Shown here: positions 26,756-36,464 of the stretch, piece after piece | How the letters are laid out: every line of letters begins with the position of its first letter | How positions within the stretch are numbered: position 1 is the stretch's first letter | Origin: Spirochaetota bacterium | GTDB taxonomy: Bacteria; Spirochaetota; Spirochaetia; Treponematales; UBA12059 | Assembly (NCBI GenBank): GCA_026398615.1 | Contig: JAPLSN010000024.1 | Span: forward strand, 61,984 to 125,983 | Reading direction: 5' to 3' | DNA: 64,000 nt | The notes under the pieces: model-generated | The model's database searches: none | What the model saw: only the letters and a program-made list of their open reading frames with translations | What the model was told of the DNA's origin: nothing | Translations under genes and position numbers: made by a program

Positions 26756-27352
26756 ATGGATATTACCCCGCTGTTCGTAAGATTGGCAGGTCCTGCCCGA
26801 CGGGCGCTCCGGACGCTCGACCTGAACGAGCTTGAAGATCTCGCCAAATATTCGAGAAAGATGATTTCTGATCTTCACGGGATAGGACCAGCCGCATTGA
26901 AAGTGATGGAAAGCGAAATGGCTTCGCATGATATCACTTTCCTGGATGCGGATGAAGGCAAGAAGGAAACGGGAATTCCCCCGATAGATCGATACATACA
27001 GGGGTTCCCTCGGCGGACGCAGGCCCTGTTGAAAGAGATGCGACGCATAATCAGGTCGGTGGCTCCGGACGCCGCCGAGAAAATATCGTATCAAATGCCG
27101 ACCTTCCACCTGCACGGGAACCTGGTCCATTTTGCCGGATATGAAAGGCATATCGGCTTCTATCCGACCTCGAGCGGTATCTCGGCGTTCGAGTCCGAAC
27201 TGGGACCGTACAAGCATGCGAAAGGTTCGGTGCAGTTCCCGATCGAAGAACCGTTGCCGGCGGATTTGATAATGAGGATAACGAGATTCAGGCTTGAGGA
27301 GAACATGAGAAACGCATCGACTGCGAAATGGAAGAAAAAATCCGGAACCTGA
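26756..27352 (+). CDS. DUF1801/YdhG-like domain protein with helix-hairpin-helix segment
   Basis: ARRALRTLDLNELEDLAKYSRKMISDLHGIGPAALKVM...EKISYQMPTFHLHGNLVHFAGYERHIGFYPTSSGI. Confidence 0.8.
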   Translation: MDITPLFVRLAGPARRALRTLDLNELEDLAKYSRKMISDLHGIGPAALKVMESEMASHDITFLDADEGKKETGIPPIDRYIQGFPRRTQALLKEMRRIIRSVAPDAAEKISYQMPTFHLHGNLVHFAGYERHIGFYPTSSGISAFESELGPYKHAKGSVQFPIEEPLPADLIMRITRFRLEENMRNASTAKWKKKSGT

Positions 27353-27376
27353 TGGCAGCCTGAACCAGCTTCCTGT

Positions 27377-28531
27377 TCAGGACAGCGCCAGGATGTCGAA
27401 GTCGCTGCGCCTGGAACTTCCCTCGGAGAGGTGGCGGCCGGTCAGCAGGCGGTCGAGGAGCATGCCCGCCGCACCGTAGGCCACGGCCCGGCCTCCGAGG
27501 CTCGAGTAGCGGATGTCCGCCAGCCTGGGTACGGGGTACATCCAGTTTTCCTCGAGCCGCCGCCTGAGCTGGGCGCAGAAATCCGAGTCGAGGCGTTCGA
27601 TGTCGCCCCCGATGAAGACATGCTCGAAGTCCATGACGTTGAGGAACATGGCCATGTTGCGCGCCAGCTCGTCGGTGACCGCCGAGAGCGCAATCGAGTC
27701 GCGTTCGACGCTCCGGATGGTCTCCTTCGGCAGGGAGAACTGGAGGTTGCCGCTCCCGTCGCAGAGGACGGAGCGGAATTCGCCGGCGTTGCCGTGGGCT
27801 CCCGTAAAGACCTTGCCGCCGAGCACGATGCCGAAGCCCACGCCCATGCCGCCGTACTCGCCGATCGACACCGGGTCGGTGCGGAACTCCACGAGGGCGA
27901 ACAGGAAATCCTTGAGTTCCTCGCGCCGGTTGAAGGCGAGTTCGCCCCACGCGCAGCAGTTGGCGTCGTTCTCGACGAAGCAGGGAACGTCGAGCTTGGC
28001 GGCCACCGTGACCCCGAAATCGATGGGCGAGGCGATGGCCAGCGGCACCGAGTAGTTGACGACGTTCCGCTTGCTGTCGATGAGGCCCCCCATGCCGACA
28101 CCGACACCGAGCAGGCGCTCTCCGGACGGGCAGAGCTTCGCCACGCAGTCGCTGATGATCTCGCAGGATTTCCCGGCGAACTGCGCGCCGTCGATGTAGA
28201 CCGAACCGCGGTGTTCGGCGAGGACTTCGCCCGACAGGTCGACGGCGACGGCGATGAACGCGTTCACCTGGATTTCAATGCCGATAACACGGCCGTAGTT
28301 CCGGTCGAGGACAAGGTGGATGGGTTTGCGTCCGCCGCGGGTCGAAGCCTCGCCTTCGTCGATCTCCTCGATGATCCCGTACTCGATGAGCCGGCTGACC
28401 TGGTTGGTGATCGTGGATTTGTCCAGGCCGAGGCGCTCCGCGAGCTTGACGCGGCTGATCCTCGGATGATGCCAGATGGTCTTGATGATCCGGAATGCGG
28501 TTCCCATACCGGTGCCTGTTTCTCTGGTCAT
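27377..28531 (-). CDS. ROK family transcriptional regulator (NagC/XylR type)
   Basis: N-terminal wHTH (HHPRISRVKLAERLGLDKSTITNQVSRLIEYGII) plus ROK domain. Confidence 0.9.
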   Translation of the reverse strand: MTRETGTGMGTAFRIIKTIWHHPRISRVKLAERLGLDKSTITNQVSRLIEYGIIEEIDEGEASTRGGRKPIHLVLDRNYGRVIGIEIQVNAFIAVAVDLSGEVLAEHRGSVYIDGAQFAGKSCEIISDCVAKLCPSGERLLGVGVGMGGLIDSKRNVVNYSVPLAIASPIDFGVTVAAKLDVPCFVENDANCCAWGELAFNRREELKDFLFALVEFRTDPVSIGEYGGMGVGFGIVLGGKVFTGAHGNAGEFRSVLCDGSGNLQFSLPKETIRSVERDSIALSAVTDELARNMAMFLNVMDFEHVFIGGDIERLDSDFCAQLRRRLEENWMYPVPRLADIRYSSLGGRAVAYGAAGMLLDRLLTGRHLSEGSSRRSDFDILALS

Positions 28532-28626
28532 TGACGTCCCCGTCCTCGGTGAATGTTGGTTACTCCGATCGCCCCGGAAGAAGAGACCAACGCAGAGTCG
28601 CTATGAATATGTTGATTCCTTCAACC

Positions 28627-28646
28627 ATTCATGGTATACCATGAAT
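28627..28646. promoter_or_regulatory. Perfect 20 bp palindrome, candidate ROK-regulator operator
   Basis: ATTCATGGTATACCATGAAT in the region upstream of the ROK regulator. Confidence 0.6.
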
Positions 28647-28769
28647 ATATCTGCCGCCACGATAATCCATTACAGAATAAAAAAGCGCAAGTACGCCTGC
28701 CCGGCGCACCGTTTCACGCCCGTCTGACAGGAGGTTCGCGGATGGAACGGATGGACCGCGGCGGCGAGT

Positions 28770-28973
28770 GGAGCATTGCTCCGGCGCTTCAGGGCCAACG
28801 CCACAGGCATCATCAAGACCGGGACGAACCGGCTGGAAGTCCTCGATTCGGGATTTTCGCTCCTGCCGGGCAAGCCCGTTACGGTGGCTTTCGCCTCGAC
28901 CGGCGGTAGACCTCCGAAGGCCGCCGAACTCGAGCGTTCGCTGTCCGTCATGCACCTCCGCGCAAGCTCCTGA
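28770..28973 (+). pseudogene. C-terminal remnant of a GH2 beta-mannosidase-like gene
   Basis: ...NRLEVLDSGFSLLPGKPVTVAFASTGGRPPKAAELERSLSVMHLRASS*, resembling the FFDLLPG... C-terminus of beta-mannosidases; no catalytic domain upstream. Confidence 0.5.
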
Positions 28974-29114
28974 AACCCGCCGGCATGCGTTGACTGCGGG
29001 ATCGGTCGCGGCTAGGATTCCCTTTCAAGCCTTGCCATGGCAGGGCCGATTCCTGCCTTGTCAATCATGATCGAAGCATCGTGAATACCTGCGCGCGGAA
29101 CGAGGGACGAGTCA

Positions 29115-32100
29115 ATGAAGGGAAACTCACGACGACGAGACATCGCGGCCGAGCTGGAACAGAGGATACTCGTCCTCGACGGAGCCACCGGCACCTGCAT
29201 CCAGGGCTGCGGGCTCGCCGAAGCCGATTTCAGGGGCGAGGAATTCCGCGATACCGCGATTCCCCAGTCGGGGAACAACGACATCCTTGTCCTCACGAGG
29301 CCGGATCTGGTGCGCGGGATACACGCCCGCTACTTCGATGCGGGAGCCGATATCGTCGAAACGGACACATTCAACGCGACGCCGGTTTCGCTCGCGGATT
29401 ACGGCCTCGCCCACCTCGCCTGGCGCATCAATCACGAAGGCGCGGTTCTCGCCTCGCTCGCGCGCGACGAAGCCGAACGGCGCGACGGCCGCGTGCGTTT
29501 CGTCGCGGGTTCCGTGGGCCCGACGAAGAGATCCCTTTCCGTGCCGCCGCGCCTGGACGACCCCTCCTGGCGGGAGCTTTCCTTCGACGAGCTGGCGGCG
29601 GGTTACGCGACGCAGATCCGCGGCCTCGCCGACGGCGGCGTCGACCTCATACTCGTGGAGACGGTCTACGACGCCCTCGTGGCGAAGGCGGCCCTCGCGG
29701 CGGCCGACGAGGTCCTCGGGGACGAAGACATCCCGATAGCGGTCTCCTTCACGATCGACCGCGGCGGCCGCACCCTGGCGGGCCAGGACGCCGGGGCCTT
29801 CCTCGCGTCCGTCCGCTCCCCCCGGGTCATCTGCGTCGGATTGAACTGCTCCTTCGGCATCGACGACATGCTCCCCCACCTCAAGCGGATCGCCGCGCGC
29901 GAAAGCCGGTTCGTGAGCGTCTACCCGAACGCCGGCCTCCCGGACGCCCTCGGGAATTACGGCGATGACCCGGAGTCGATGGCGGCGAAGCTCGCCCCGG
30001 CACTCGCTGACGGGATCGTCAACATCGTCGGCGGCTGCTGCGGCACGACGCCCGCGCACATCGCCGCGATAGCCCGCGCCGCCAGGTTCGGCGTCCCGCG
30101 CAGGCGCGTCCCGGAATCGGCGGGTACGGTCTTCTCGGGGCTCGAAGAACTCCGCGTGTCGCCGGGTCGGGGACTCGTCAAGGTCGGCGAACGCACGAGC
30201 GTCACCGGGTCGGCGGCGTTCAGGAAGCGCGTGGCCGAAGGCCGATGGGACGAAGCCGTCGCGATAGCGAAGAAGCAGGTCGAGGCGGGCTCGGACATGA
30301 TCGACGTCAACATGGATGACGCGTTGATCGATTCCGGCAAGGCGATGGAAACCTTCCTCAGGCTCGTGAACGCCGACCCGGACGTCTGCCGCGTCCCCGT
30401 CATGATCGATTCGTCGGACTGGGACACCATCGTCAGGGGGCTCAAGTGCGTCCAGGGAAAGCCCCTCGTCAATTCCGTCTCGCTCGGGAACGGGGAGGAC
30501 GAATTCGCGCGACGGGCGGCGACCGCGCGCAGGTACGGCGCCGGCATCGTGGTGATGGCCTTCGACGAACGGGGACAGGCCGACAGCTTCGGCCGGCGTA
30601 CGGAAATCTTCGAGCGGAGCTACCGCATCCTCGTGGGAAACGTCGGATTCGACCCGAGCGACATCGTGTTCGACCCGAATGTCCTCGCGGTGGGAACCGG
30701 AATGGAGGAGCACGCGGGCTGCGCCGTGGATTTCATCAGGACCGTCGCGTGGATCAAGGCGAATCTCCCCGGCGCGCTGACGAGCGGCGGCATCTCCAAC
30801 CTCTCCTTCGCCTTCCGCGGCAACGACGCCGTGCGCGAAGCCATGCACGCGGTATTCCTCCGGGAAGCGGTCGACGCGGGGCTCGATCTGGCCATCGTGA
30901 ATCCCGCGGGGCTCAAGCTCCCCGGGGATATCGACCCGGAGCTCCTGCGACTCGCGGAAGACGTGGTCCTGAACCGCCGCGCGGGAGCGGCGGAGGAGCT
31001 CGCCATCTGGGCTCGAACCGCCGTCGCGGTCTCGGAACCGGTCGACACAAGGAATCGTGCCGCGGTACCCGTCGGGAAACGGCTGGAGGACGCCGTGATC
31101 CGGGGAGACACGGAGCACCTCGTGGAGGACCTGGCGAAAGCCCTCTCCCGAGGCATGACGCCCCTCGACCTGATTTCCGGTCCCCTCATGGCGGGGATGG
31201 ACCGCGTCGGCGCGCTCTTCGGCAAGGGCGAGATGTACCTGCCCCAGGTCATCAAGTCCGCGCGAACCATGAAAAAGGCTGTCGGGATCCTCGAACCCGG
31301 GCTCCACGGCGCCCAATCCACCGCGGGCAGGGCGGGGAAAATCGTGCTGGCGACGGTCAGGGGCGACGTGCACGACATCGGGAAAAACATATTCGGCGTC
31401 GTGCTCGCGTGCAACGGCTTCGAGGTCGTCGACCTCGGCGTCATGGCGGAAGCGGGAGATATCTGCGACGCGGTCGTTTCGAACGGCGCCGATCTCGTGG
31501 GTCTGTCCGGCCTCATCTCGCCCTCGCTCGAGGAGATGCGGAAGGTCATCGTCGCGCTCCGCGGCCGCGGCATCGACGTCCCCGTCATGATCGGCGGCGC
31601 CGCGGCGTCCCGCACGCACACCGCCGTCCGCCTGGCGCCGGAACGGCCAGGCTTCGTCGTCTACGCCAAGGATGCGTCCGAAGGCGCCGCTTTCGCCAAG
31701 TGCCTGCTTTCGCCCGGGCGCGCGGCATTCCTTTCCGGGTTAAAAACCCTGTATGCCGACCTGGCCGGAAAGCACGCGGACGCGAAGGCATCCGTCGTCT
31801 TCGCCGATCTCGCGACGGCCGCAGCGCGCCCCTTGCACGTGGACTTTTCGAAACGCAGGTCACCTGAGCGAACGGGCATCCTCGTCCTCCGGGACATCCC
31901 GCTCGCGGAACTCGCGGAAAAGCTGGACTGGGACCAGTACCTCGCGACCTGGGGCCTGCGCCGAAACCCCGTCTCGGAGGACGGTTCCGGCACCAACGCG
32001 GGCCGCGCGTCGGCCGAAGCCCTCGCCGACGCGAAGGCGATGCTCGCCCGCGTCATCGCGGCGGGAACGCTCGAAGCCCGCGCGGTATTCGGGATCTTCC

Positions 32101-32675
32101 CCGCGTCATCGGATGGAAGCAGCGTCGACATCGACGGCAGGGAAAGGGTCAGGTTCCCGCGAAGTCAGGCGCCGGCCGGCGGAGCCTTCCCCTCGTTGTG
32201 CGATTTCATAGCCCCCGCGGATTCAGGCGGCGACCACATCGGCGTTTTCGCGGCGACGGTGGCGGAAGCAGTCAGCGGCGCCGACGGATCTGGCCCGGGC
32301 GAGCGCGGTTCGATCGAGCTGGGGCTCCTCGCGGACGCCCTCGCGGACTCAGCCTCGGAGTGGCTCCATGGGTACGCGCGGCGGGAATGGTGGCCCGGCG
32401 CCGCGGGGATACGGCCAGCGGTCGGCTATCCCCCCGATCCGAACCACGCGGACAAGGGCGCGATCTGGAGGCTTCTCGATCCCGCGGCGGCCATCGGCGT
32501 GTCGCTCAGCCCGACCTACGCGATGAATCCCGCGTCGTCGGTGTGCGGTTTCTGGTTTGCCCACCCGGACGCGCGATACATCAACGCGTCCGCGGTCGGA
32601 CCCGACCAGCTGGGCGCGATAGCCGGGGCGTACGGCATGGACCCTGCGGATCTGCAGCGATTCTTCAAGTCATAG
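29115..32675 (+). CDS. metH: Cobalamin-dependent methionine synthase
   Basis: 1186 aa; LEQRILVLDGATGTCIQG; NIVGGCCGTTPAHIAAIA; pterin-binding; VLATVRGDVHDIGKNIFGVVLACNGFEVVDLGVM; activation domain. Confidence 0.95.
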   Translation: MKGNSRRRDIAAELEQRILVLDGATGTCIQGCGLAEADFRGEEFRDTAIPQSGNNDILVLTRPDLVRGIHARYFDAGADIVETDTFNATPVSLADYGLAHLAWRINHEGAVLASLARDEAERRDGRVRFVAGSVGPTKRSLSVPPRLDDPSWRELSFDELAAGYATQIRGLADGGVDLILVETVYDALVAKAALAAADEVLGDEDIPIAVSFTIDRGGRTLAGQDAGAFLASVRSPRVICVGLNCSFGIDDMLPHLKRIAARESRFVSVYPNAGLPDALGNYGDDPESMAAKLAPALADGIVNIVGGCCGTTPAHIAAIARAARFGVPRRRVPESAGTVFSGLEELRVSPGRGLVKVGERTSVTGSAAFRKRVAEGRWDEAVAIAKKQVEAGSDMIDVNMDDALIDSGKAMETFLRLVNADPDVCRVPVMIDSSDWDTIVRGLKCVQGKPLVNSVSLGNGEDEFARRAATARRYGAGIVVMAFDERGQADSFGRRTEIFERSYRILVGNVGFDPSDIVFDPNVLAVGTGMEEHAGCAVDFIRTVAWIKANLPGALTSGGISNLSFAFRGNDAVREAMHAVFLREAVDAGLDLAIVNPAGLKLPGDIDPELLRLAEDVVLNRRAGAAEELAIWARTAVAVSEPVDTRNRAAVPVGKRLEDAVIRGDTEHLVEDLAKALSRGMTPLDLISGPLMAGMDRVGALFGKGEMYLPQVIKSARTMKKAVGILEPGLHGAQSTAGRAGKIVLATVRGDVHDIGKNIFGVVLACNGFEVVDLGVMAEAGDICDAVVSNGADLVGLSGLISPSLEEMRKVIVALRGRGIDVPVMIGGAAASRTHTAVRLAPERPGFVVYAKDASEGAAFAKCLLSPGRAAFLSGLKTLYADLAGKHADAKASVVFADLATAAARPLHVDFSKRRSPERTGILVLRDIPLAELAEKLDWDQYLATWGLRRNPVSEDGSGTNAGRASAEALADAKAMLARVIAAGTLEARAVFGIFPASSDGSSVDIDGRERVRFPRSQAPAGGAFPSLCDFIAPADSGGDHIGVFAATVAEAVSGADGSGPGERGSIELGLLADALADSASEWLHGYARREWWPGAAGIRPAVGYPPDPNHADKGAIWRLLDPAAAIGVSLSPTYAMNPASSVCGFWFAHPDARYINASAVGPDQLGAIAGAYGMDPADLQRFFKS

Positions 32676-32795
32676 GAGCGAAACCGGGAAGCGGCTCCTC
32701 GGGGGCATCGATGGCTGCCTCGGGCGTAGCTTGAATGTGCCTGATTCCGGATCCCGGAGTCTCCCCGATCGGCGCCTGAACGTCCCGGCTTCCGT

Positions 32796-33755
32796 TCAGG
32801 CACTTTCCGGTTCCCCCGGGGACTTCACCTTTCCGGCGCCGTCGCCCTGCGCGCACAGCATGCCGGCGAGCATGAGCGCAGCGCCGCCGAGGATGCGGCC
32901 GGTGAGCGGCTCCCCGAGGAGGAGGATGCCCCCGATGCCGGCGAAGGGCGATTCCATGGCCAGGATGATGGAGGCGCGGGCCGGGTGGGCCTTCTTCTGC
33001 GCGACGATCTGGAGCGTGAACGCCACGCCGATGGACAGGACGCCGCCATACAGGATGGGGACCAGGGCCGGCAGGAATCCGGCGAACGGATGCGGTTCGA
33101 AGACCCAGGCGGCGCCGAGGCTGAGCAGGGCGCAGGTCGCGAACTGCCCGATGGCCAGGTCCAGGGAATTCATGCCCGGCGAGAGGCGGTCGATGACGAG
33201 GATGTGGAATGCCCAGAAAAAGGCGCCGGCCAACACGACGAGGTCGCCGGGCCTGACCCGGAGGGTTTCGTCCACGCCGAGGAAGTACAGGCCCGCCATG
33301 GCGAGAGCCGCCCCGATCCAGAGGAGCCGGCCGATCTTCCGGCCCGAAAGCGCGTGGATGGCCGGCACGATGACGACGTAGAGGCAGGTGATGAAGCCCG
33401 CGTTGCCCGCCGTCGTCGTTACGAGCCCCGCCTGCTGGAGGCTGGCCGCGGTGAAAAGGACCGTCCCGGCGACGACGCTTCCCGCGACCGCGAGGGCGCC
33501 GACGCGCCAGGCCGACGCGCCTGGTTTTCCCTGCCCGGGAACCGACGCCTCGGGGCTGCCGGGCTTCCTCCCGCGCAAGGCGAAGCGCAGCGGCACGAGC
33601 ATCGCCGCGCCGATGGCGAAGCGGACCGCGTTGTAGGCGAAGGGGCCGATGCTCTCCATGCCGACGCGCTGGGCCACGAAGGCGAAACCCCATATCAGCG
33701 CCGTGAGCAGCAGGAGAAAATCAGCCTTCAATGAATACGTCCGCTCTTCCGCCAT
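32796..33755 (-). CDS. EamA/DMT family transporter
   Basis: LLLLTALIWGFAFVAQRVGMESIGPFAYNAVRFAIGAAMLVPL...; 10-TM DMT pattern. Confidence 0.9.
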   Translation of the reverse strand: MAEERTYSLKADFLLLLTALIWGFAFVAQRVGMESIGPFAYNAVRFAIGAAMLVPLRFALRGRKPGSPEASVPGQGKPGASAWRVGALAVAGSVVAGTVLFTAASLQQAGLVTTTAGNAGFITCLYVVIVPAIHALSGRKIGRLLWIGAALAMAGLYFLGVDETLRVRPGDLVVLAGAFFWAFHILVIDRLSPGMNSLDLAIGQFATCALLSLGAAWVFEPHPFAGFLPALVPILYGGVLSIGVAFTLQIVAQKKAHPARASIILAMESPFAGIGGILLLGEPLTGRILGGAALMLAGMLCAQGDGAGKVKSPGEPESA

Positions 33756-33919
33756 CGCACCCTCCGCTTCGCTTCGATCGTGAAACAGGAGTAATGGGTA
33801 CACGAGAATCAGGCGCTCGTCAACGCGCAAAATCGTTCCGGATCGCTTACAATTCCCATAGCCGCCGGCCAATGGATCCTGTCATCAGGATTCCCGTGCC
33901 AGGGCCGCATCGATGGAGG

Positions 33920-34483
33920 ATGGAAATGGATCGAGAACCCATCATGACCCTGGATTCCGCGCGCAGCGCGAATCCCTGGAATGGCTTCACCTCCAGCGCG
34001 GAGGAAGAAGCCGGGTCGATGAAGGTGAAGGCGTACCCGAGCTTCCCGCCCGGCTTCAAACCCCTCGCGGCCCTCGAGCCGTTCGACAGGCTGACGGGCG
34101 GGCTGCTCCTCGCCCGCAGCGAGGAACGCAGGGAAGTCGGCGCCAACGCGGCATTCTTCTCGGACCTCGCGCGCGTGGACGCCACCCGTCCTTCGACCCT
34201 GCCTGCATTCATCGGCAGGTGGACCGCGCCCTTCACGGCTTCCATGACGCCGCGGAAGCTCGCGGAATTCCTCATCGCATCCCAGCTCGTCATCACCTAC
34301 TGGCACGTCTCGTCCAGTCTCAGGCTTGTCGACGAATGGGACGACGGCAGGAAATACAGGGCGGAATTCGAGGGAGAGCACATCTATTTCACGAGCGAGC
34401 GCCACGTCTCCGGCATAGCGTTCGCGATGGCGCTCGACAGGGAAACGGGCGAGATCGCCGTCGAGACGCTCCACGGGATGTGA
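33920..34483 (+). CDS. Hypothetical protein
   Basis: ORF MEMDREPIMTLDSARSANPWNGFTSS...; start uncertain. Confidence 0.55.
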   Translation: MEMDREPIMTLDSARSANPWNGFTSSAEEEAGSMKVKAYPSFPPGFKPLAALEPFDRLTGGLLLARSEERREVGANAAFFSDLARVDATRPSTLPAFIGRWTAPFTASMTPRKLAEFLIASQLVITYWHVSSSLRLVDEWDDGRKYRAEFEGEHIYFTSERHVSGIAFAMALDRETGEIAVETLHGM

Positions 34484-34521
34484 AAACCCGTGCACATCGG
34501 CCAGTCCGGCTCCCGGACCTT

Positions 34522-35490
34522 CTACCCGCCCGGCCGGCCGGGCGATGAAACCATGGCGCACAACGTGCCATTGAGCCGGAAGCGGCCGAACCCGTGCGGA
34601 AGCACGAGGTGCGAACCCTTCCGGAGCGGCCACGATCCGGCGCCTCGCCCGAGCGAGCCTTCGCCCGAGATGACGCCCAGTATGAGGAAGGGCTCGTCGT
34701 GCGGCAGCTCCATCGAACCGGACACCGCCTGCCGCGACAGGGTGAAATGCCCGTTGCGCGTGAAGACCGTGGTGACGCCGCCATGCCTGCGGATCGTCTC
34801 CGGCCGTTCGTCCGCGTCGACGTAGGGAAAACGCGCGGCGGCCAGCGCCTTTTCCAGGTGCAGGTCCCGCCGCGTTCCGGCCCGATCCCGACGATCCCAG
34901 TCGTAAATCCTGTAGGTCAGGTCGGAACTCTGCTGGGTTTCGAGGACGAGCGCGCCCGAGCACAGGGCGTGGATCGTCCCGCTCGGGATGTAATGGAAAT
35001 CCCCCGGCTTGATCGGGACGCGACGGAGCAGGCGATCCCATTCCCCCGCGCTCGCCATCGCCTCGAATTCCCCCCGCGTCCGCGCGTTGTGGCCGAGGAT
35101 GATGGAAGCCCCCCGCGTGCAGTCGATGATGTACCAGCATTCGCTCTTGCCCGACTCCTCGCCGTTTCCGGCGCGCGCCGCTTCGTCGCCGGGATGCACC
35201 TGGACCGAAAGGTCGTCACGGGCGTCGAGGATCTTCACGAGCAGGGGAAAACCGTCCCCGCGCAGGCCGCCGAACAGGTCGCGCCGTTCCTTCCAGAGTT
35301 CCAGGAGCGTCATCCCGGCCCAGGGCGGGTTGACCGCCCTGCAGGGACCCGCGGGATGAGCGCTCACAGCCCAGCATTCGCCCGTACTGTCCGAGGGGAT
35401 ATCGAAGCCGAAATCCTCGCGCAGGCGGGTTCCTCCCCAAATCCTCTCCTTGAAAACCGGTTCGAGGATGATGGGCTCGATGGCGATCAC
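34522..35490 (-). CDS. manA: Mannose-6-phosphate isomerase, class I
   Basis: IILEPVFKERIWGGTRL...LVKILDARDDLSVQVHPGD...ECWYIID...GDFHYIPSGTIHAL; GTG start likely. Confidence 0.9.
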   Translation of the reverse strand: MIAIEPIILEPVFKERIWGGTRLREDFGFDIPSDSTGECWAVSAHPAGPCRAVNPPWAGMTLLELWKERRDLFGGLRGDGFPLLVKILDARDDLSVQVHPGDEAARAGNGEESGKSECWYIIDCTRGASIILGHNARTRGEFEAMASAGEWDRLLRRVPIKPGDFHYIPSGTIHALCSGALVLETQQSSDLTYRIYDWDRRDRAGTRRDLHLEKALAAARFPYVDADERPETIRRHGGVTTVFTRNGHFTLSRQAVSGSMELPHDEPFLILGVISGEGSLGRGAGSWPLRKGSHLVLPHGFGRFRLNGTLCAMVSSPGRPGG

Positions 35491-35515
35491 CGCACGCACC
35501 CCGGTGTCGAATCTG

Positions 35516-36409
35516 TCATGCCCGCCGTCCCGTCCGCGCGCGTTCGGCCGCGCGGAAAGCGAGCGCAAAACCGCCCTTCAGGCCGGAATGCTCGCCGAGT
35601 CCCGGCGGTACGACGTACCCGTCGATGTCGTCGAGGCGGCGGTGCCGCACGTACCCGGCCAGCAGCCCGACCAGCTTCCGCCGGACGAGGGGGAAAAGGC
35701 TGGTCCGCTTCATGACGCCTCCCCCGAGTATCATGCGTTCCGGTGAAAGCACGAGCAGGTAGTCCATGAGCGCCTGGGCGATATAGGCGGACTCCAGCTC
35801 CCAGACGGCGTCCGAGTCATCCAGGTCCTGTCCCTTGACGCCCCGGCGCGCTTCGATCGCCGGCCCCGCGGCGAGGCCTTCCAGGCAATCCCGGTGATAG
35901 GGGCAGGTACCCGGGAATGCGTCCCCGTCCTCCCTCCTGACCAGGATATGCCCCATCTCCGGGTGGGTCATGCCGTGGAGGGGTTTCCCGTCGATGACCG
36001 CGCCGACGCCGATGCCGGTGCCCACCGTCATGTAGAGGAGGGAACCCAGGCCCCTTCCCGCGCCCCACGCTTGTTCCCCGAGCGCGGCCGCGTTGACGTC
36101 CGTGTCGAAGCCCACGGGCAGCCCGAGGCGGTTTTTCAGCTCGCGCAGGAGCGGGAAATTCGCCCAGGCGATCTTGGGAGTGGTGGTGATGCTGCCGTAC
36201 GACGGACTCGACTCGTCGAGGTCCACCGGACCGAAGGACCCGATGCCGAGCGCCTCGATTTCCTTGCCGCGCAGGAACTCCACGGCCTTGCCGACCGTCT
36301 CTTCGGGACTTGTCGTCGGAACCACGAGCCGGTCCTCGATCCCGCCGCCTTCGTTCCCGACGCCCATGACGAACTTGGTGCCTCCGGCTTCCATAGATCC
36401 GAGCTTCAT
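35516..36409 (-). CDS. ROK family sugar kinase (fructokinase-like)
   Basis: LGSMEAGGTKFVMGVG...LGIGSFGPVDLD...TVGTGIGVGAVIDGKPLHGMTHPEMGHILV...CPYHRDCLEGLAAGPA. Confidence 0.9.
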   Translation of the reverse strand: MKLGSMEAGGTKFVMGVGNEGGGIEDRLVVPTTSPEETVGKAVEFLRGKEIEALGIGSFGPVDLDESSPSYGSITTTPKIAWANFPLLRELKNRLGLPVGFDTDVNAAALGEQAWGAGRGLGSLLYMTVGTGIGVGAVIDGKPLHGMTHPEMGHILVRREDGDAFPGTCPYHRDCLEGLAAGPAIEARRGVKGQDLDDSDAVWELESAYIAQALMDYLLVLSPERMILGGGVMKRTSLFPLVRRKLVGLLAGYVRHRRLDDIDGYVVPPGLGEHSGLKGGFALAFRAAERARTGRRA

Positions 36410-36464
36410 GCTGCAGCGCCTTTCTCCCGTTCGGGAACAGACATGGTATGAATCAAGCTGCCGG

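Noticed and set aside
29127-31619. 830 aa minus-strand ORF
   Set aside because: Antisense shadow of metH, whose protein motifs are unmistakable on the plus strand.
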